64,000 nt of DNA from Centrapalus pauciflorus. Its lineage: Eukaryota > Streptophyta > Magnoliopsida > Asterales > Asteraceae. Positions 1-11,379 of the stretch are shown one piece after another (within the stretch, counting starts at the first letter, position 1; every line of letters starts with the position of its first letter). Below the pieces are notes generated by a model that worked only from the letters and a program-made list of their open reading frames with translations, searched no databases and was not told the origin of the DNA. The translations under genes were made by a program, and so were the position numbers. The DNA lies in contig JAANYP010004711.1 of NCBI GenBank assembly GCA_020465985.1, positions 670,610 to 734,609 on the forward strand, written 5' to 3'.

Positions 1-967
1 GGATTCCCTGGCTGTTGATCACATGTCCAAGGAATTTAACTTCTCGCAACCAAAATTCACATTTTGAAAATTTGGCGTATAACTGTTCCTTTTCTAGCAA
101 CTCCAAGATCAACTTGAGATGCTGTTCATGTTCCTCCTTATTTTTGGAATAGATGAGAATATCATCTATGAACACTATTACAAATTTGTCCAGATACGGT
201 TTACACACACGATTCATGAGGTCCATGAATACGGCTGGTGCGTTAGTCAAACCGAATGGCATTACCTGCAATTCGTAATGTCCATAACGAGTTCTGAATG
301 CTGTCTTGGGTATGTCTTCTTCCCGAACCTTTACATGATGATACCCGGATCGCAGATCAATCTTAGAGTAGAAGCTAGATCCTTGTAGTTGGTCAAACAG
401 GTCATCAATTCTGGGGAGAGGGTAGCGGTTCTTTACCGTTAACTTGTTTAGCTCTCGGTAGTCTATGCACATTCTGAAGGATCCGTCTTTCTTTTTAACG
501 AACAAGACCGGAGCTCCCCAAGGTGAGGAACTTGGGTCCGAATGAATCCCTTTATCCATCAACTCTTGTAATTTGATTGGATAGCTCTTGCATCTCCAGA
601 AGGGGCGAGTCCTATAATGGGGGCTCCTTGCGATCGGTGCAGCCTCTCCCGGCACCCAAATCGATTTGGGACTCTACTTTGTCCAGTAGGCGGAAGTCCA
701 GGCAATCTTCCGGGAAGAACCTTCGGATAGTCCCAACAAACCAACTGGAATATCCTCAAGTCGCTTCTCCTCTGCCTCTTTTTCTACAATTTGCACCAGT
801 ACTGCATGACAACCTCTCCTAAGGCACTTTAATGTTCTTAGGCCGGATATGACATTCAACTGTCGATTCTTTCTTTCTCCTTGGACTGTTAGGAACTTCT
901 TCTTGTGGAGTGGTATCCGTACCACTTTCTTACCACACAAAATCTCGCATGATTGTGTGACAACCAA
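1..967 (-). pseudogene. G1 pol: protease end and reverse transcriptase (partial, frameshifted)
   Basis: Minus-strand translation gives the Gypsy RT: the KKKDGSFRMCIDYRELNK block near 440-510, the SKIDLRSGYH block near 345-375, the MPFGLTNAP block near 245-270, and the catalytic FIDD (Gypsy version of YxDD) at 161-172. RT copies element RNA into DNA inside the cytoplasmic particle. The protease-RT linker (about 560-967) is broken: the frame of the gag-protease ORF is left near 960, and a stretch like the LPGLPP linker occurs in a shifted frame around 690-720. The catalytic blocks of the RT itself read well. RNase H and integrase are beyond the window. Confidence 0.88.
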
Positions 968-2331
968 TCCATACCAACTAGTACGTCGAAACTTCCGAGT
1001 TCTATAGGCATCAAGTCTATTTTAAAGGGATGATCTGCCAGCTTTAGTGTGCATTCCTTAATGATACTACTTGCCTCTATTATTTTACCGTCATCCAGTT
1101 CTATAGTATAAGAGTTGTCTAACGGAAAAGGAGCGGCATTCAATTGCTTACTAAACCTATCAGATATAAAGCTCCTATCAGCCCCAGTATCAAAGAGTAC
1201 GTAAGCATAAATGTCGTTTAATAAAAACGTACCTGATACCACGTGGGGATCTTGACGAGCGTCACCTGCTCCCAACACAAAAGCTCTCCCCTGAGCTCCT
1301 CCACCATTCCTCAGTTTCGGGCACTCACTCTTGAAGTGCCCAGTAACTCCACATACAAAGCAGCCTTTTTGATTGCTGCCACTGGTTCCCGGGGCTCCAG
1401 TTTTACAGTCCTTGGCCATATGCCCCAAACGTTTGCATTTCTCACAGTGGGTTGGACAGGGACCCTGGTTGTGATGGAAGGTGCATTTAGTGCAGAAAGG
1501 CTTGGTACCGGTATAACCTCTTCTTGGCTCAGTTCCAGCTGCGTAAGCCTTAATGGTCTCGGGCTTTTTGGATTGTGAACCCGCATTCTTCCCCGTCTTG
1601 TCTTCCCACTTTCTTTTGTTCTCCCCGGCCTTGGCTTCATTCCTCCGGGCTACTTGGTCCATAAGATTATTGGCCATCCTGATGGCATCCTGCAGGGTGG
1701 ATGGGTTTGAGGCAGTCACGTTACCTTGAATTTGAGGAGCGAGTCCCCAAATGTAACGTTCAATCTTTTTGTACTCCGGGGTCACCATTTGAGGGCACAG
1801 AATGCTTAGCTCATGAAATCGGTTGGTGTACCCCGTCACATCTGTTCCCTTCATCGACAGTTTCCAGAACTCTGATTCCATTTTCTGGAGTTCGTTCCTC
1901 GGACAATACTCGTCCGTCATCATTTGTTTTAACGCGGACCATGTGAGTTAGTAGGCTTCATCGATACTTACAGACTGGACATAGGAATTCCACCACGTGA
2001 GGGCGCTATCTTGTAGGGTGTGAGTAGCAAACTTCACCTTATCTCCCTCAGCACATCCGCTGACGCGAAAGACAGATTCTAACTTCTCAAACCATCGTAT
2101 CAAGCCAACGGCTCCTTCAGTTCCGTTGAAATACCGGGGTTTGCAACTTAAAAATCCTTTAATTCCACAACCTTTTGCGTGGATTTCCGTTCCTCCCGTG
2201 GTGCGGCTAGCACCACCATCTCCATTTGCTGAGCTATTCCTATTTGCCTCATATATGGCTATAGCGGCAGCCACTCTCTGTGCGACTAGCTCTTCAATGT
2301 CAGCAGCGTTCATTGTTCGTTTCGGCGGCAT
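889..2331 (-). pseudogene. G1 gag-protease (one in-frame stop)
   Basis: Translation starts at the ATG at 2331 (MPPKRTMNA). The capsid domain (retrotransposon gag) follows, with the FNGTEGAVGLIRWFEKLE and ALTWWNSYV blocks. A TAA at 1945-1947 interrupts it, and the same frame continues from 1944. Two CX2CX4HX4C zinc knuckles follow (CEKCKRLGHMAKDC near residue 300 and CFVCGVTGHFKSEC), then a pepsin-type protease with the active-site DTG (VLFDTGADRSF) and the GMDWL flap-side motif. Gag forms the particle and its knuckles bind the RNA. The fused gag-protease with intact knuckles and DTG suggests fairly recent loss of function. The frame breaks again near 960. Confidence 0.88.
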
Positions 2332-2560
2332 TATCTTAAAATTTTAAAGAAAAAGCATAGTGTAAGAAATTGAATCTTAAAGAGGTAAATTCTCCTTAAA
2401 GCACAATACTATAATCATCAAACACAATTTCATAAATAACTTGCAATTGTCATTAATCATTCGAAGTTTTCTTACATTAGGGGCGGGTTATTACCCGAAA
2501 ATTTTGTCCTATACTATTACATGATATTTTCCTAACATTACAAAGATAGATAGATGTGCA

Positions 2561-3358
2561 CTAAGTGTGGGAGTGATCGGGGGTCTCTCCCTTTTCCATT
2601 GCGTTGAGGCGCTGAGTCAGCTCCTCGATCCGGGCTTGGCTCTCGGCTAGTTGCTGCCGGAGCTCATTCAGTCCGTCCTGCTGTATAGCAAGGGCGTGCT
2701 GGTTGGCCCAATATATGTTGGAGTTTTGCAACTCCTCCCGCTCTAAACGAGCGGTCATCTCCCCGATATCCAGGTTAAGTGACCGGATCTGGTGGTCATG
2801 CCTGGTAGACCTTGCGATCAAAAGTGGTATGGTCTGATCGGCGGGCTCTTGAGTGAGCGATGAGACAGGTGCAGAGGATGGTCCTCCGATCTCGAAGTTT
2901 GGAGGAACTCCCTCCATCTGCCTCCATTCGCGGAGGGTCTCCGGTATCCAAGTCCATCTTCGGGCGTCTACCCGTCGGTGTGGTGTCGGGGGATTGGGTT
3001 GGGGAGTCGGAACAGGAATAGACTCCCTTCTTGGTATGTTTACCCGTTTCCGGGGTGTGTACAACATCTTTGGGCCGTTAGGATAAGGCCTATACGGCTT
3101 ATAGGATGGTTCGGCCGGGTGATACGGGACGCGAGCAGGGGCCGTCGGTGGTGAAGGATCCTCTTCCTCCATCGGTTCTTCCTCCATGGGTTCTTCCTCG
3201 GATTCCTCCATCGGGTCCTCGTCCTCCGAGGGGTCTTCCTCCTCGGTCGGGTCCTCCTCAGAAAATACTTCCGGATTGCATGGGCTAGTAGGGGTATACT
3301 CCTCTTCTGAGTCGGACAAGATGATTATCTCTTGGTGAGACATGTTTTCTGCTATCAA
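2561..3358 (-). CDS. G1 extra ORF upstream of gag (acidic N-terminus, coiled-coil C-terminus)
   Basis: An uninterrupted 265-codon ORF lies between PBS and gag, in the same sense. A more natural start is the second Met (MSHQEIIILSDSEEEY, 3343). Residues about 15-75 are highly acidic with DP/EEE repeats. The middle is Pro/Arg-rich (PTPQPNPPTPHRR). The last 70 residues look like a helical coiled coil (LNELRQQLAESQARIEELTQRL). I recognise no enzymatic motif. It differs from the defective gag and pol in having no stop. I recall comparable acidic-plus-coiled-coil ORFs in Gypsy elements of Asteraceae, but cannot confirm it here. Function unknown; a particle or nucleic-acid accessory protein is a guess. 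Confidence 0.65.
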   Translation of the reverse strand: MIAENMSHQEIIILSDSEEEYTPTSPCNPEVFSEEDPTEEEDPSEDEDPMEESEEEPMEEEPMEEEDPSPPTAPARVPYHPAEPSYKPYRPYPNGPKMLYTPRKRVNIPRRESIPVPTPQPNPPTPHRRVDARRWTWIPETLREWRQMEGVPPNFEIGGPSSAPVSSLTQEPADQTIPLLIARSTRHDHQIRSLNLDIGEMTARLEREELQNSNIYWANQHALAIQQDGLNELRQQLAESQARIEELTQRLNAMEKGETPDHSHT

Positions 3359-3471
3359 GGCCCATGCATAGTCTTTCAGTTAGTTACAAGTTACAAAATA
3401 TTTCTAAAATCAGTAAATCTTATGTGCAGTTATAGTCTAGGGTACTAATGCAACCTAGTTCACTATAACCA

Positions 3472-3485
3472 TGGCTCTGATACCA
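3472..3485 (-). other. G1 primer binding site (tRNA-iMet type)
   Basis: The minus strand reads TGGTATCAGAGCCA, the complement of the 3' end of plant initiator tRNA-Met, 3 nt from the LTR edge at 3489. This fixes the element's orientation and the inner LTR boundary. Confidence 0.93.
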
Positions 3486-5336
3486 ATCTGTCACACCCCG
3501 CTACCCCGATTGGCAACGAAGCGTGACGTCGCGGAAGCGTGACCATAATCATAATGAACGACCACTATATGGACGTTTTCAAAAATACATCGATATAACC
3601 TTAAAAGGTAGAAACGTTTTACATAACCCGTAAATAATAAAGAGTAGTTCGCAAGGTACAGAGATTTGAATACATAATTAAATTATCCAAAATAATGCAA
3701 ATAAATCTCCGACGGTTTGAAAAAGAATGCGACTCCTTAAGTGCGGAAGCTTGAAAGTGGTTACTTCTGAAGGCATACTTGCCTTAATTACCTGAAAATA
3801 CATGCTAAAATACGTCAACAAAAAATTGTTGGTGAGCTCATAGGTTTACGCGAAAAGACCAGTTGTATGGACATTATCAGATGAGTTGAATTTATAAAAT
3901 CATAAATTCCGTGTATGTATTACATAAACCATCATGCAACCGAAGCTTAATTAGAATGAGTTTGCCCTGTGCAGTATTCCCATACGTAATACCGTGTGTT
4001 GAATATATATGCACTCGCTGTTAGCCGAACCGAGCTAACACGAATGGGGGACATGACTCCCAATAGATCTATCCACAATATACTCGCGCTTACAAATAAA
4101 TGCAATTAACGGTTCATGATATAAGGGCTGATGGAATCCGAACATGTAATACATATAAGAAATAAACAGTTTTGATGTCCATATGAAAAACAGTGCATGT
4201 ATTTCCACCCCAATAGATAGTGAAAAATAGGGGCTATGAAGACTCACCGAACTTGTGATGGCAAAACGACGCGCAAAAATGCAAAAGTGCGTTGTTTGAT
4301 GGGTGATGAAACCGGAGGTGTTTAACCGAGTCCTAAATGATGATAAGGACTTAATATCACTAATATATGATAATATGTATATTTATAGATTTTTATGTCT
4401 TAAATCACCCAACATTACAAGTTTATAAATAAAGTGCGCTTAAAACGTCAAGTTTATATATATATACAATTTTCCAGCTTTTTCGGAGGTTTTTCGGCCT
4501 ACTTTGAGGCTGTTTTTGACCAAGCTCCAAAATGTTTTAGACTTTGGTTTTCTAGGACATTAAACTACTATATACAAAGGATTTTTAGAATCAAGAACGG
4601 CCATTTTTCGAGTTGTTTAGGTTGGTGAAAAATCTCGTTAAAAACGCTATGTTGGCCATTTTTGAGCTGTCAAACTTTCGGTTTCTCAAATAATTTCGGG
4701 AGGTCTTAAACTTCAAAATAAATTATGAAAAATTGCAGATCTATAGTTAAGACATAGATCTAACTTTTGAGACAAGAATCAACTCATATCGTTGAGTTAT
4801 GAATTAGTTATGATTTTTCAAAGTCGATATAAATTTTCTGCCGGAAATCCGTAGTTTATAAACTTAAAACAACTTATGATTCTTGTTGTTTATTTAAAGA
4901 CAACTTGTATAAAAGACATAATAGTTATAAAAACACATATATATCACATGTTTTCATAATATTAACACTTTTATATTGTGTTTACATATTCATAAACACA
5001 TGTAAAGAAATAACTTAAAATAAAACTAGAAACTTATAAACTTGAGTTTTTATGTAACTTGTTGTTGTTGGTGATTATATAGATTATGCAAGACTTATAT
5101 AAACATGAATATAAGATGATATAAGCTAGAATTTACTTACTTTGATTTGTTAGTAGAGTGAAAATGAGTAGAAGACTTGGTCTTGAAAGAGTTGCACAAG
5201 AATACTTTGAAATATTTGAAGAACACCAAAGTTGGAAATTTTGCTCTTTCACTTGGCCTTGGGGCCGGATTTTGAGAGAGGGAGGAAGAGAGGTTTTTGT
5301 TGTTGTAGTGTGGAAATGAATGAAGCTCAAGTCCTT

Positions 5337-5344
5337 TATTTATA
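5337..5344 (-). promoter_or_regulatory. G1 LTR TATA box
   Basis: The minus strand reads GGCTATAAATAAAGG, a strong plant TATA box. Downstream is a leader-like stretch rich in ACAACAAC and CTCTCTTCC (5325 down to 5270), typical of plant 5' UTRs, so transcription probably starts near 5310. Confidence 0.6.
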
Positions 5345-5472
5345 GCCAAAGGAAAAAGTCTTGTAATTATGAAAGAGATGGGAGGTGGAGATTGTGTGCA
5401 AGTTTGCACAAGCATGGTGAAAAAGTTGATGTAGATTGTGCAAGGTTGGAGGATTAAAATAATGAGGTTGTG

Positions 5473-5503
5473 TACCTCCTATGGTGGCCGGCCATAGGAG
5501 GTA
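5473..5503. repeat. Perfect 12-bp inverted repeat in G1 LTR U3
   Basis: TACCTCCTATGG and CCATAGGAGGTA flank a 7-nt loop (tggccgg). It lies about 130 bp upstream of the LTR TATA box in transcription sense, and the loop side contains the palindrome GGCCGGCC. It may be a protein-binding palindrome or cruciform; no function is shown. Confidence 0.8.
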
Positions 5504-5912
5504 ATTATAGTGTATTTTCATTTTTTTTTTTTTTGTATAAATGTATTTCAAATGTATTCTTGTATTTCCCTTTTCTTGTAAATTCAAAATACTTTTTGAA
5601 TGCATTGTTTTAATGAATTGTTTTTAGTCTTGCATAATTAAGGTTAAGTAATTGTATTAGTGTATGATTAGTGTCACTAATCATAATTTAATTACGTACT
5701 TAGTTGAATTAATCCCTCATATCGTAAATTGATCGGATTAATTCATTTCCCGATTCATCGCACCGATGAATTTGATTCTAATTGAGTTGAGTCTTCTAAT
5801 AAGCCTTGTTAATCATTTGATTAAGTTCTAATGACTATTGATTAGGCTATAATTGACTATTAAATGTGGATTAGGGCATCATTGCTAACCTCGTTTAGTG
5901 CCGGATGTTACA

Positions 5913-6607
5913 CAAACTGAATCCGGCCTAACCCATGCGAACGCGGCCCGCGTTCCACCGTCATCGCGGTCGCGCTCATACCCGACGCGTCGCGATCGCG
6001 CTCTCTGCATCTGTCGTCCCTGGTCATCTTCCATGGTTGAACCAGAGGGGTTTACACCTCCCAATCTCGATTTTGACCACAAAAGACCCATCAACTCATT
6101 ACATAATAACCCTCGAAGACCCAATAACCATTTCCACGAATCCATAGCACATAATACAATTGAAACCATAAAAATCCAAGATTTATACCTTTTTGAAGCT
6201 CTAATACACAAGATGAAGATGAAGGCCATATTCCAGCAACCAATTTTAGATTAAAGAAGTTGCTTCCTTGCTGCTCCAGTCACACACACACTCACGCTTG
6301 CACACTTTCTAAATAAGGAAGGAGGGGAAAGGAAACACGTATATATATTTTCCGCTTTTAAATGGGTTCCGACCCAATAACCTGAACCCAATATCCCATT
6401 TTCACAATTAAAATCCACTTATCCCGATTAAATCCACGGACCCAAATATATAATTAATCCACTAAATTAATTATCCGACGCCACGTATAACTCATTCCCG
6501 ACACGTATATTCCACTACTCAGGATATAATTGGATCAACACAATAATAATAATTTAAACCTCCACTAAAATAATTCCACGTAATGACTCGATAAATAGGA
6601 TGTTACG
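5913..6607 (-). repeat. G2 3' LTR, U3-side fragment
   Basis: Aligns with 9899-10558 of the 5' LTR (shared blocks catcttccatggttgaacca, cctcgaagaccca, aatgggttccgacccaataa). It ends at 6607 in ggatgttacg, where the partner ends ggatgttaca, so the terminal base is mutated. A GC-rich tract at about 5940-6025 is longer than in the 5' LTR. A TATA-like cgtatatatatttt run is at about 6339-6352. Confidence 0.87.
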
Positions 6608-6621
6608 AATCCTCCCCTCTT
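6608..6621 (-). other. G2 polypurine tract
   Basis: The minus strand reads AAGAGGGGAGGATT directly before the 3' LTR start. The G4 PPT has the same core, which supports common ancestry of the two families. It primes plus-strand DNA synthesis. Confidence 0.8.
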
Positions 6622-7454
6622 AATGAGATTCCGCCCCCGGAATCTATCGCAAACCCATTCGCAAATAAACATCTCTATATCAAATTCACGAAACATCAAC
6701 TCATACATCTCGATATAGTTATCAACAACCCTGTTGAATTCGCATTTGAACTCTGAATGTCACAATCATCACTAGTACACGTCACTCTGGAATCACACAT
6801 TAGAATCCACTATTAGTTGAATCCTCTACTCGCAAGGTATTCTAGTGGCGTTACCTCATAAGCCACTAGGTCCACATATAATCTCAATCCATCAATCTTT
6901 AGTTTCTCTTATCAAATCCTCGCATAGCTCTATATACTTTATCCAGTAACACAGCAGATATTCAATCCCCTTATAATATCACATAAAGACATCTCCCTAG
7001 AATCGCTAAACACAAACTCACTGACATGGATAAGCACGCACAAGAATTTAAATCCACTATCAATGTGATAATCCACTATTTGTAGAATCAATCCACTAAC
7101 ATGGCACAATCTCGAACTCGAAAGCTCTGATCATGATATTCCCCAATCTCGCACATTAGCACCACATATGTACCCCAAACATAACAATCTCATATAACCC
7201 ATACCCAACAATCCCATGCCTCTAACACTGGATCTCATAATCACAAAGAAAAACAAGGCAGTTGCACGCAACAGAACATACACAAAGTATCACAAACACG
7301 TACCAGCAATCCGCTCAAAAACCAACTAAAATGCATATTCTGAGTAAGTCCATATATACATACCCAAAACAACATCAGCAGCATCCCGAGCTTCCTTAGA
7401 AGTCGCCTAAAACACCCGACCCCGTGCCGTGGTATCATGACAAGTGGACGATGA
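6622..7454 (-). other. G2 internal non-coding segment where pol would be expected
   Basis: About 830 bp, rich in A, C and T on the plus strand, with scattered atccacta words and no pol motif in any frame. The short ORF at 7241-7438 has no recognisable domain. It could be an old deletion product or acquired filler. Confidence 0.55.
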
Positions 7455-8680
7455 TTACACCACCTTGACCGCTGGTCCGGGTTCCAGACAATCTCTCACC
7501 CTATGCCCCGGCCTCCCACAACGGAAACATAACCGCTCTGGAACGTTACACGTGGCGGCAGCATGTCCCCGCTTGTCGCATCAATAACATCTAGGCACAT
7601 CCGACGCACATGGCCCACTGTGGCGACGGTGGCATCTCGGACAGTCCCGATCTCTGACAGAACTGTCAACCCTGCTACCCCAAGCTTGAAATATTTGTCC
7701 CCTGCTACTTTGACCCCGTTCACTTTACCGTGAACTCTGTCTATGACTCTGGCTATCTAATATCTGACTCCGCTCAGGTCCGCTCGACCTCTTCATCCTG
7801 TCCCTGCCTCTATCTCTGTCTCGTTTGTCTCTCGAACTCTGGCCCGAACGTCGCTCCTGGTCTGGCTGCCTTTCCGTGGAATCATCTCTAGAATGCCTCC
7901 GGTCTCTCAAGGACCTCTCAGGAGTTCTCGCACATCAGCACTGAGAAAACAGCTCCTCGGTCTGCTTGTCTATCTCCCGCTCCCTTATGCAGGCCATCTC
8001 CAACTCTCTGGCAAATGTACAAGTGTCGTGCAGCCCAACAAACTCTCTGATGTCTGCTCGTAACCCATCGATAAAAATATCAGCCTTTCGTTGCTCCGTG
8101 TCATTATGCTGAGTAGCAAACTGGGAGTACTCATTGAACCGATCCACATACTGATGCACCGTCATCTCACCCTACTGCAGATGAAGGAACTGATGCTCCA
8201 TCTCTCGCCTATCGTCTCAGTGAATATACTGCAGCTCGAACAGAGCTCTGAACTGATCGTACATCATCGCGTAAGCTGCCAACGACGTCATCGCTTGCCC
8301 AATGGACTTCCGCCACTGGGAAACCCCTCCTCTCAACTGATAGGTCGCATATTCAACCATGTCCCCCGGTCCATATGTGCCACTCGAAACGCATCATCTA
8401 TCTCTCTCCTCTATGCCTTAACAACTCCGAGCTCACCACTGCCCTTGAACTTAGGTGGAGCTCATGTCATAAAATCCTTAAAGGATCCACCCCTCTGCGC
8501 AGACGAAGAAGCACCAGTCCCAGTCTCTGTCCCCGTAGGCTGCACAGCTAGTCCCATTACCTGACTCTGCTCCCGCTGCTGATAGTAGAACTCTGTCAAA
8601 ATCTCCAGAAGATCGGACTTGCGGACGAACTCATCGCCCGCCGGCTTACCCGCACCAGATCCCTTGCCCTGATCAGCCAT
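7455..8680 (-). pseudogene. G2 gag with zinc knuckles (several stops and frameshifts)
   Basis: The start is the ATG at 8680 (MADQGKGSGAG). A TGA at about 8459 interrupts the N-terminal part (KDFMT, then APPKFKGSGE). The conserved C-terminal half of the capsid (MTVHQYVDRFNEYSQFA, FIDGLRADIREFV) is at 7935-8165. An Arg/Asp/Ser-rich linker follows at 7725-7910. The knuckle region at 7460-7640 in a third frame has one intact CX2CX4HX4C (CFRCGRPGHRVRDC) and one with a TGA inside it. The frame ends at a TAA (7455-7457) with no protease behind it. It resembles G4 gag in its zinc-knuckle end, so the two are probably distant relatives. Confidence 0.75.
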
Positions 8681-8851
8681 ATCAATCTGTACAATCCGAA
8701 GCAATTAAGAACAACGAATTGGTCACCCAACGTTATACACTAAGCTTGGTCACTTAATTCCACTAATATCACTCTCAAGAAGGATCCCCCGAGGATCTGA
8801 ACAAGGTTTAAGTTAAGCATCCACTAATGATACTCAGACTTCAGACCACAA

Positions 8852-8863
8852 GCTCTGATACCA
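8852..8863 (-). other. G2 primer binding site (tRNA-iMet type)
   Basis: The minus strand reads TGGTATCAGAGC, 3 nt from the LTR edge at 8867. Matches the initiator tRNA-Met 3' end over 12 bases. Confidence 0.9.
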
Positions 8864-8866
8864 TCA

Positions 8867-10558
8867 TGTAACACCCCTCCTAATCCCATAAATGCCACAT
8901 CAACACATAATCATAAGTGGTAATATCGCAAACATCTCACTATACACATGTCAGAGGTTAACAGAAGTCACTGTTAATTAAAACTTCTACATACATAATC
9001 CATTGACTACAAAATCCCATAAGATGCGAACATTAGCAATACTAATCAGATCATTACATAAAACAAGCACAAGGCTACCCAGAAAATCCACAATCCCAGA
9101 TCAACACACACAGCTACTGCTCCCTTCTCTGATTCCCTGAACATGGTAGGCTTGAATACGTAAGCTTGGGAGCTCGTGACTACGCGAGGGTTAGACTCTG
9201 CACAATAAACACATAACATGCATACACCTAGCACATACACACATCACAATCTTTATCCATGTTCACAGAAATCAATAATGTAACTCGGGTATGAACACAT
9301 TTCATGAGATCTGAAGCCCTGCACACACAATCAAAGAGGGGACCCTTCCCCTTCTAACGATCGTGTACAGCGGTGGTTAGCTAAAACACTGTAGCATGGA
9401 CGCGAACCGGCTACTGGCCCTGCCGTGTATACACGCCCCAAGTGCTGTTAGGGATATTCAACCCGCGCGATCACTCATCGCGAATCACCGTCCGTATGGA
9501 ACTCATCACAGACCCCCGATTTGGATCTCGTCTCATGCACATATAACACAAAAATAACAACAGGATCATACCTGAAAGTCACGTCCTGTCTCATACCCAT
9601 GCACAATATACACCTAGCATCTACACATCTAAACTCGTAAAATGATAGCGCGATTTGGGAAACACTCGAGTACTCACCTGATCAATCTGCCTAAATCACG
9701 GAACTCTACAATCTCCGATGCGGCTCATCTCGCGGTCAACTCATCCCTGTATTACACCCAAATCCCAACTCTGAATCTCAATCCAACAGACGCATATAAC
9801 AAACTAATAATAAACTCGAACCCAACTCAGACCCAAAAACAAACCCAACAGAAACCCCTCCCCCAAAGCCCGAAGAAAATCTGACCCAAAATCTCAAACT
9901 GAATCAGGCCCAACCAAGTCGATCGCAGCCCGCGTTCCCCCGCCACCCTGCACCTATCGTACCTGTACATCTTCCATGGTTGAACCAGAGGTGTTTACAC
10001 CTCCCAATCTTGATTTTGAACACAAAAGACCCATAAACTCGCTACATAATAACCCTCGAAGACCCAGAAACCATTTCCACGAATCCGTAGCACATAATAC
10101 AAATGAAACCATCAAAATCCAAGATTTATACCTTTTTGAAGCTCTAACACATATGAAGATTAAGGCCAGATTCCAACAACCAATTTCAGATTTAAGAAGT
10201 TGCTTCCTTGCTGCTCCAGTCACACGCACAAAACATACACACTCACGCTTGTACACTTTTTAAATGAGGAAAGATAGGAAAGGAAGCACGTATATATATG
10301 TTCCACTTTTAAATGGGTTCCGACCCAATAACTCGAACCCAATATCCAATTTTCACAATTAAATTTTTTTTAACCCGATTAAATCTACGGACCCAAATAT
10401 ATAATTAATCCACTAAATTAATTATCTGACGCCACATATAACTCATTCCTGACACTTATAATCCACTACTCGGGATATAATTGGATCAACACAATAATAA
10501 TAATTTAAACCTACACTAAAATAATTCCACGTAATGACTCGATAAAGAAGATGTTACA
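8867..10558 (-). repeat. G2 5' LTR (about 1.7 kb)
   Basis: Plus-strand edges are TGTaacacccc (8867) and gatgtTACA (10558). The right 660 bp matches the truncated 3' LTR with visible divergence (substitutions plus length change in the GC-rich tract). A TATA-like tatatatatg is at 10291-10300. Only chance ORFs occur. The flank at 10559 (tttgt) is the expected TSD; its partner is outside the window. Confidence 0.88.
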
Positions 10559-11379
10559 TTTGTGAAATCCAGTTGAAAGTTCGAGAAGAAATAATATTAA
10601 TTGAAGTGAAATTAAGCACCCACTGCGAGTACTTATGATTTCACATGTCTACATTTGTTTTATGTTTGTTGTTACCTGCGGAGGCATGTTGTTTCATTTC
10701 TTTTGGCACTCTACTAATTTGCGTATATGTTGATGTACATTCTTGTTTGTTGCATGTATCTTTCTTTGTTGTGCATCTTATTGATGGATCTGCGGGTCGC
10801 ATCTGTTACTCTGGTGTTACCAAGGCTATTTGACCTCAGAGTGAGGTCCCAAAGAGAATCGTAACCTCCCTAATGATATTTCGCCTTAGATGGTTGGTTT
10901 TATGCCAAGCATCGTCTCGAAGGAGCTACGGCCCAGTTCCGTACTTTGTGTACGAAGAGAGTATACGACGTATGTTGTCGGTGTTACTCTTGGGTGGCAT
11001 CATAAAGTCTTGTAGATAGTGTACATCTCTGTACTCACTAAGCTTTGCTTACCCCTCAATTGTTTATTTTTTACAAGAAAAAGAAAATCCGCTGCTGGAC
11101 CTTCGAGTTAGGTCAACTTTTGAAGTCTTGGAAGATTATCTACTACTCAATTGGTAACTGACTTATGGAACAATGCTGTAATATTTGGAATGGTTGTAGT
11201 AATTATTGAGTTTGTAGAGATTAGAATGGAACCTCGTAGCACTATAGAGCGTTTGACATTTGTACTTTATTTATGTATTTTTATTTCGTGTATTGCACTA
11301 AGTATTCAGATTATTATGTAATGTATTATGTATGGTGCTTAATCCTGGGTGTTGTGATTGTGGTTATTGTATCAATGGT
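10559..11379. other. LTR-like fragment of unknown element, abutting G3 integrase
   Basis: About 820 bp without a credible ORF (the 62-codon frame at 10645-10833 has no domain). T/G-rich runs, a lysine-tRNA-free sequence context and a polyadenylation-like tail style look like the R-U5 part of a plus-strand Gypsy LTR. It joins integrase coding sequence near 11380 with no PBS, gag or RT in between, so a large deletion or recombination is implied. I find no copy of it elsewhere in the window. Confidence 0.4.

Larger units (their letters stand above)
1..5912 (-). mobile_element. G1: Ty3/Gypsy LTR retrotransposon (Tekay/Del-like), 5' part
   Basis: On the minus strand the order is 5' LTR (3489-5912), PBS, an extra ORF, gag with zinc knuckles, protease and reverse transcriptase; the RT runs off the left edge, so RNase H, integrase and the 3' LTR lie outside. 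The RT and gag types match plant chromoviruses, most like Tekay; lineage is an inference. Immediately right of the LTR (5913) begins a truncated LTR of G2, whose intact copy reads straight through the same point near 9899. G1 is therefore inserted in that LTR, with expected TSD caaac at 5913-5917. Stops and frameshifts make this copy defective. Confidence 0.9.
3489..5912 (-). repeat. G1 5' LTR (about 2.4 kb)
   Basis: Bounded on the plus strand by TGTcacacccc (3489) and ggatgTTACA (5912), so the minus strand starts TGTAACATCC and ends GGTGTGACA. The PBS lies just inside. AT-rich throughout, with no credible ORF (the short ORFs around 4035-5605 are chance). A TATA box near 5340 implies a U3 of about 0.6 kb and a very long R-U5. 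The partner LTR is outside the window. Confidence 0.88.
5913..10558 (-). mobile_element. G2: LTR retrotransposon with gag only (TR-GAG-like), 3' LTR truncated by G1
   Basis: On the minus strand: 5' LTR 8867-10558, PBS 8852-8863, gag remains 7455-8680, about 0.8 kb of non-coding DNA, PPT 6608-6621, then the first 695 bp of the 3' LTR (6607 down to 5913), where G1 is inserted. There is no protease, RT or integrase in the 2.26 kb internal region. Two LTRs with PBS, PPT and gag but no pol is the layout called TR-GAG; such elements must borrow polymerase from relatives. Whether pol was lost in this copy or in the family cannot be told from one copy. Confidence 0.82.

Noticed and set aside
5885..6254. 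Overlapping ORFs on both strands with a near copy at 9954-10263
   Set aside because: They lie in the two G2 LTR copies; frames are not conserved between them.
10645..10833. 62-codon Cys/Leu-rich ORF, possible membrane peptide
   Set aside because: T-rich sequence gives hydrophobic residues by chance; no homologous copy or start context.
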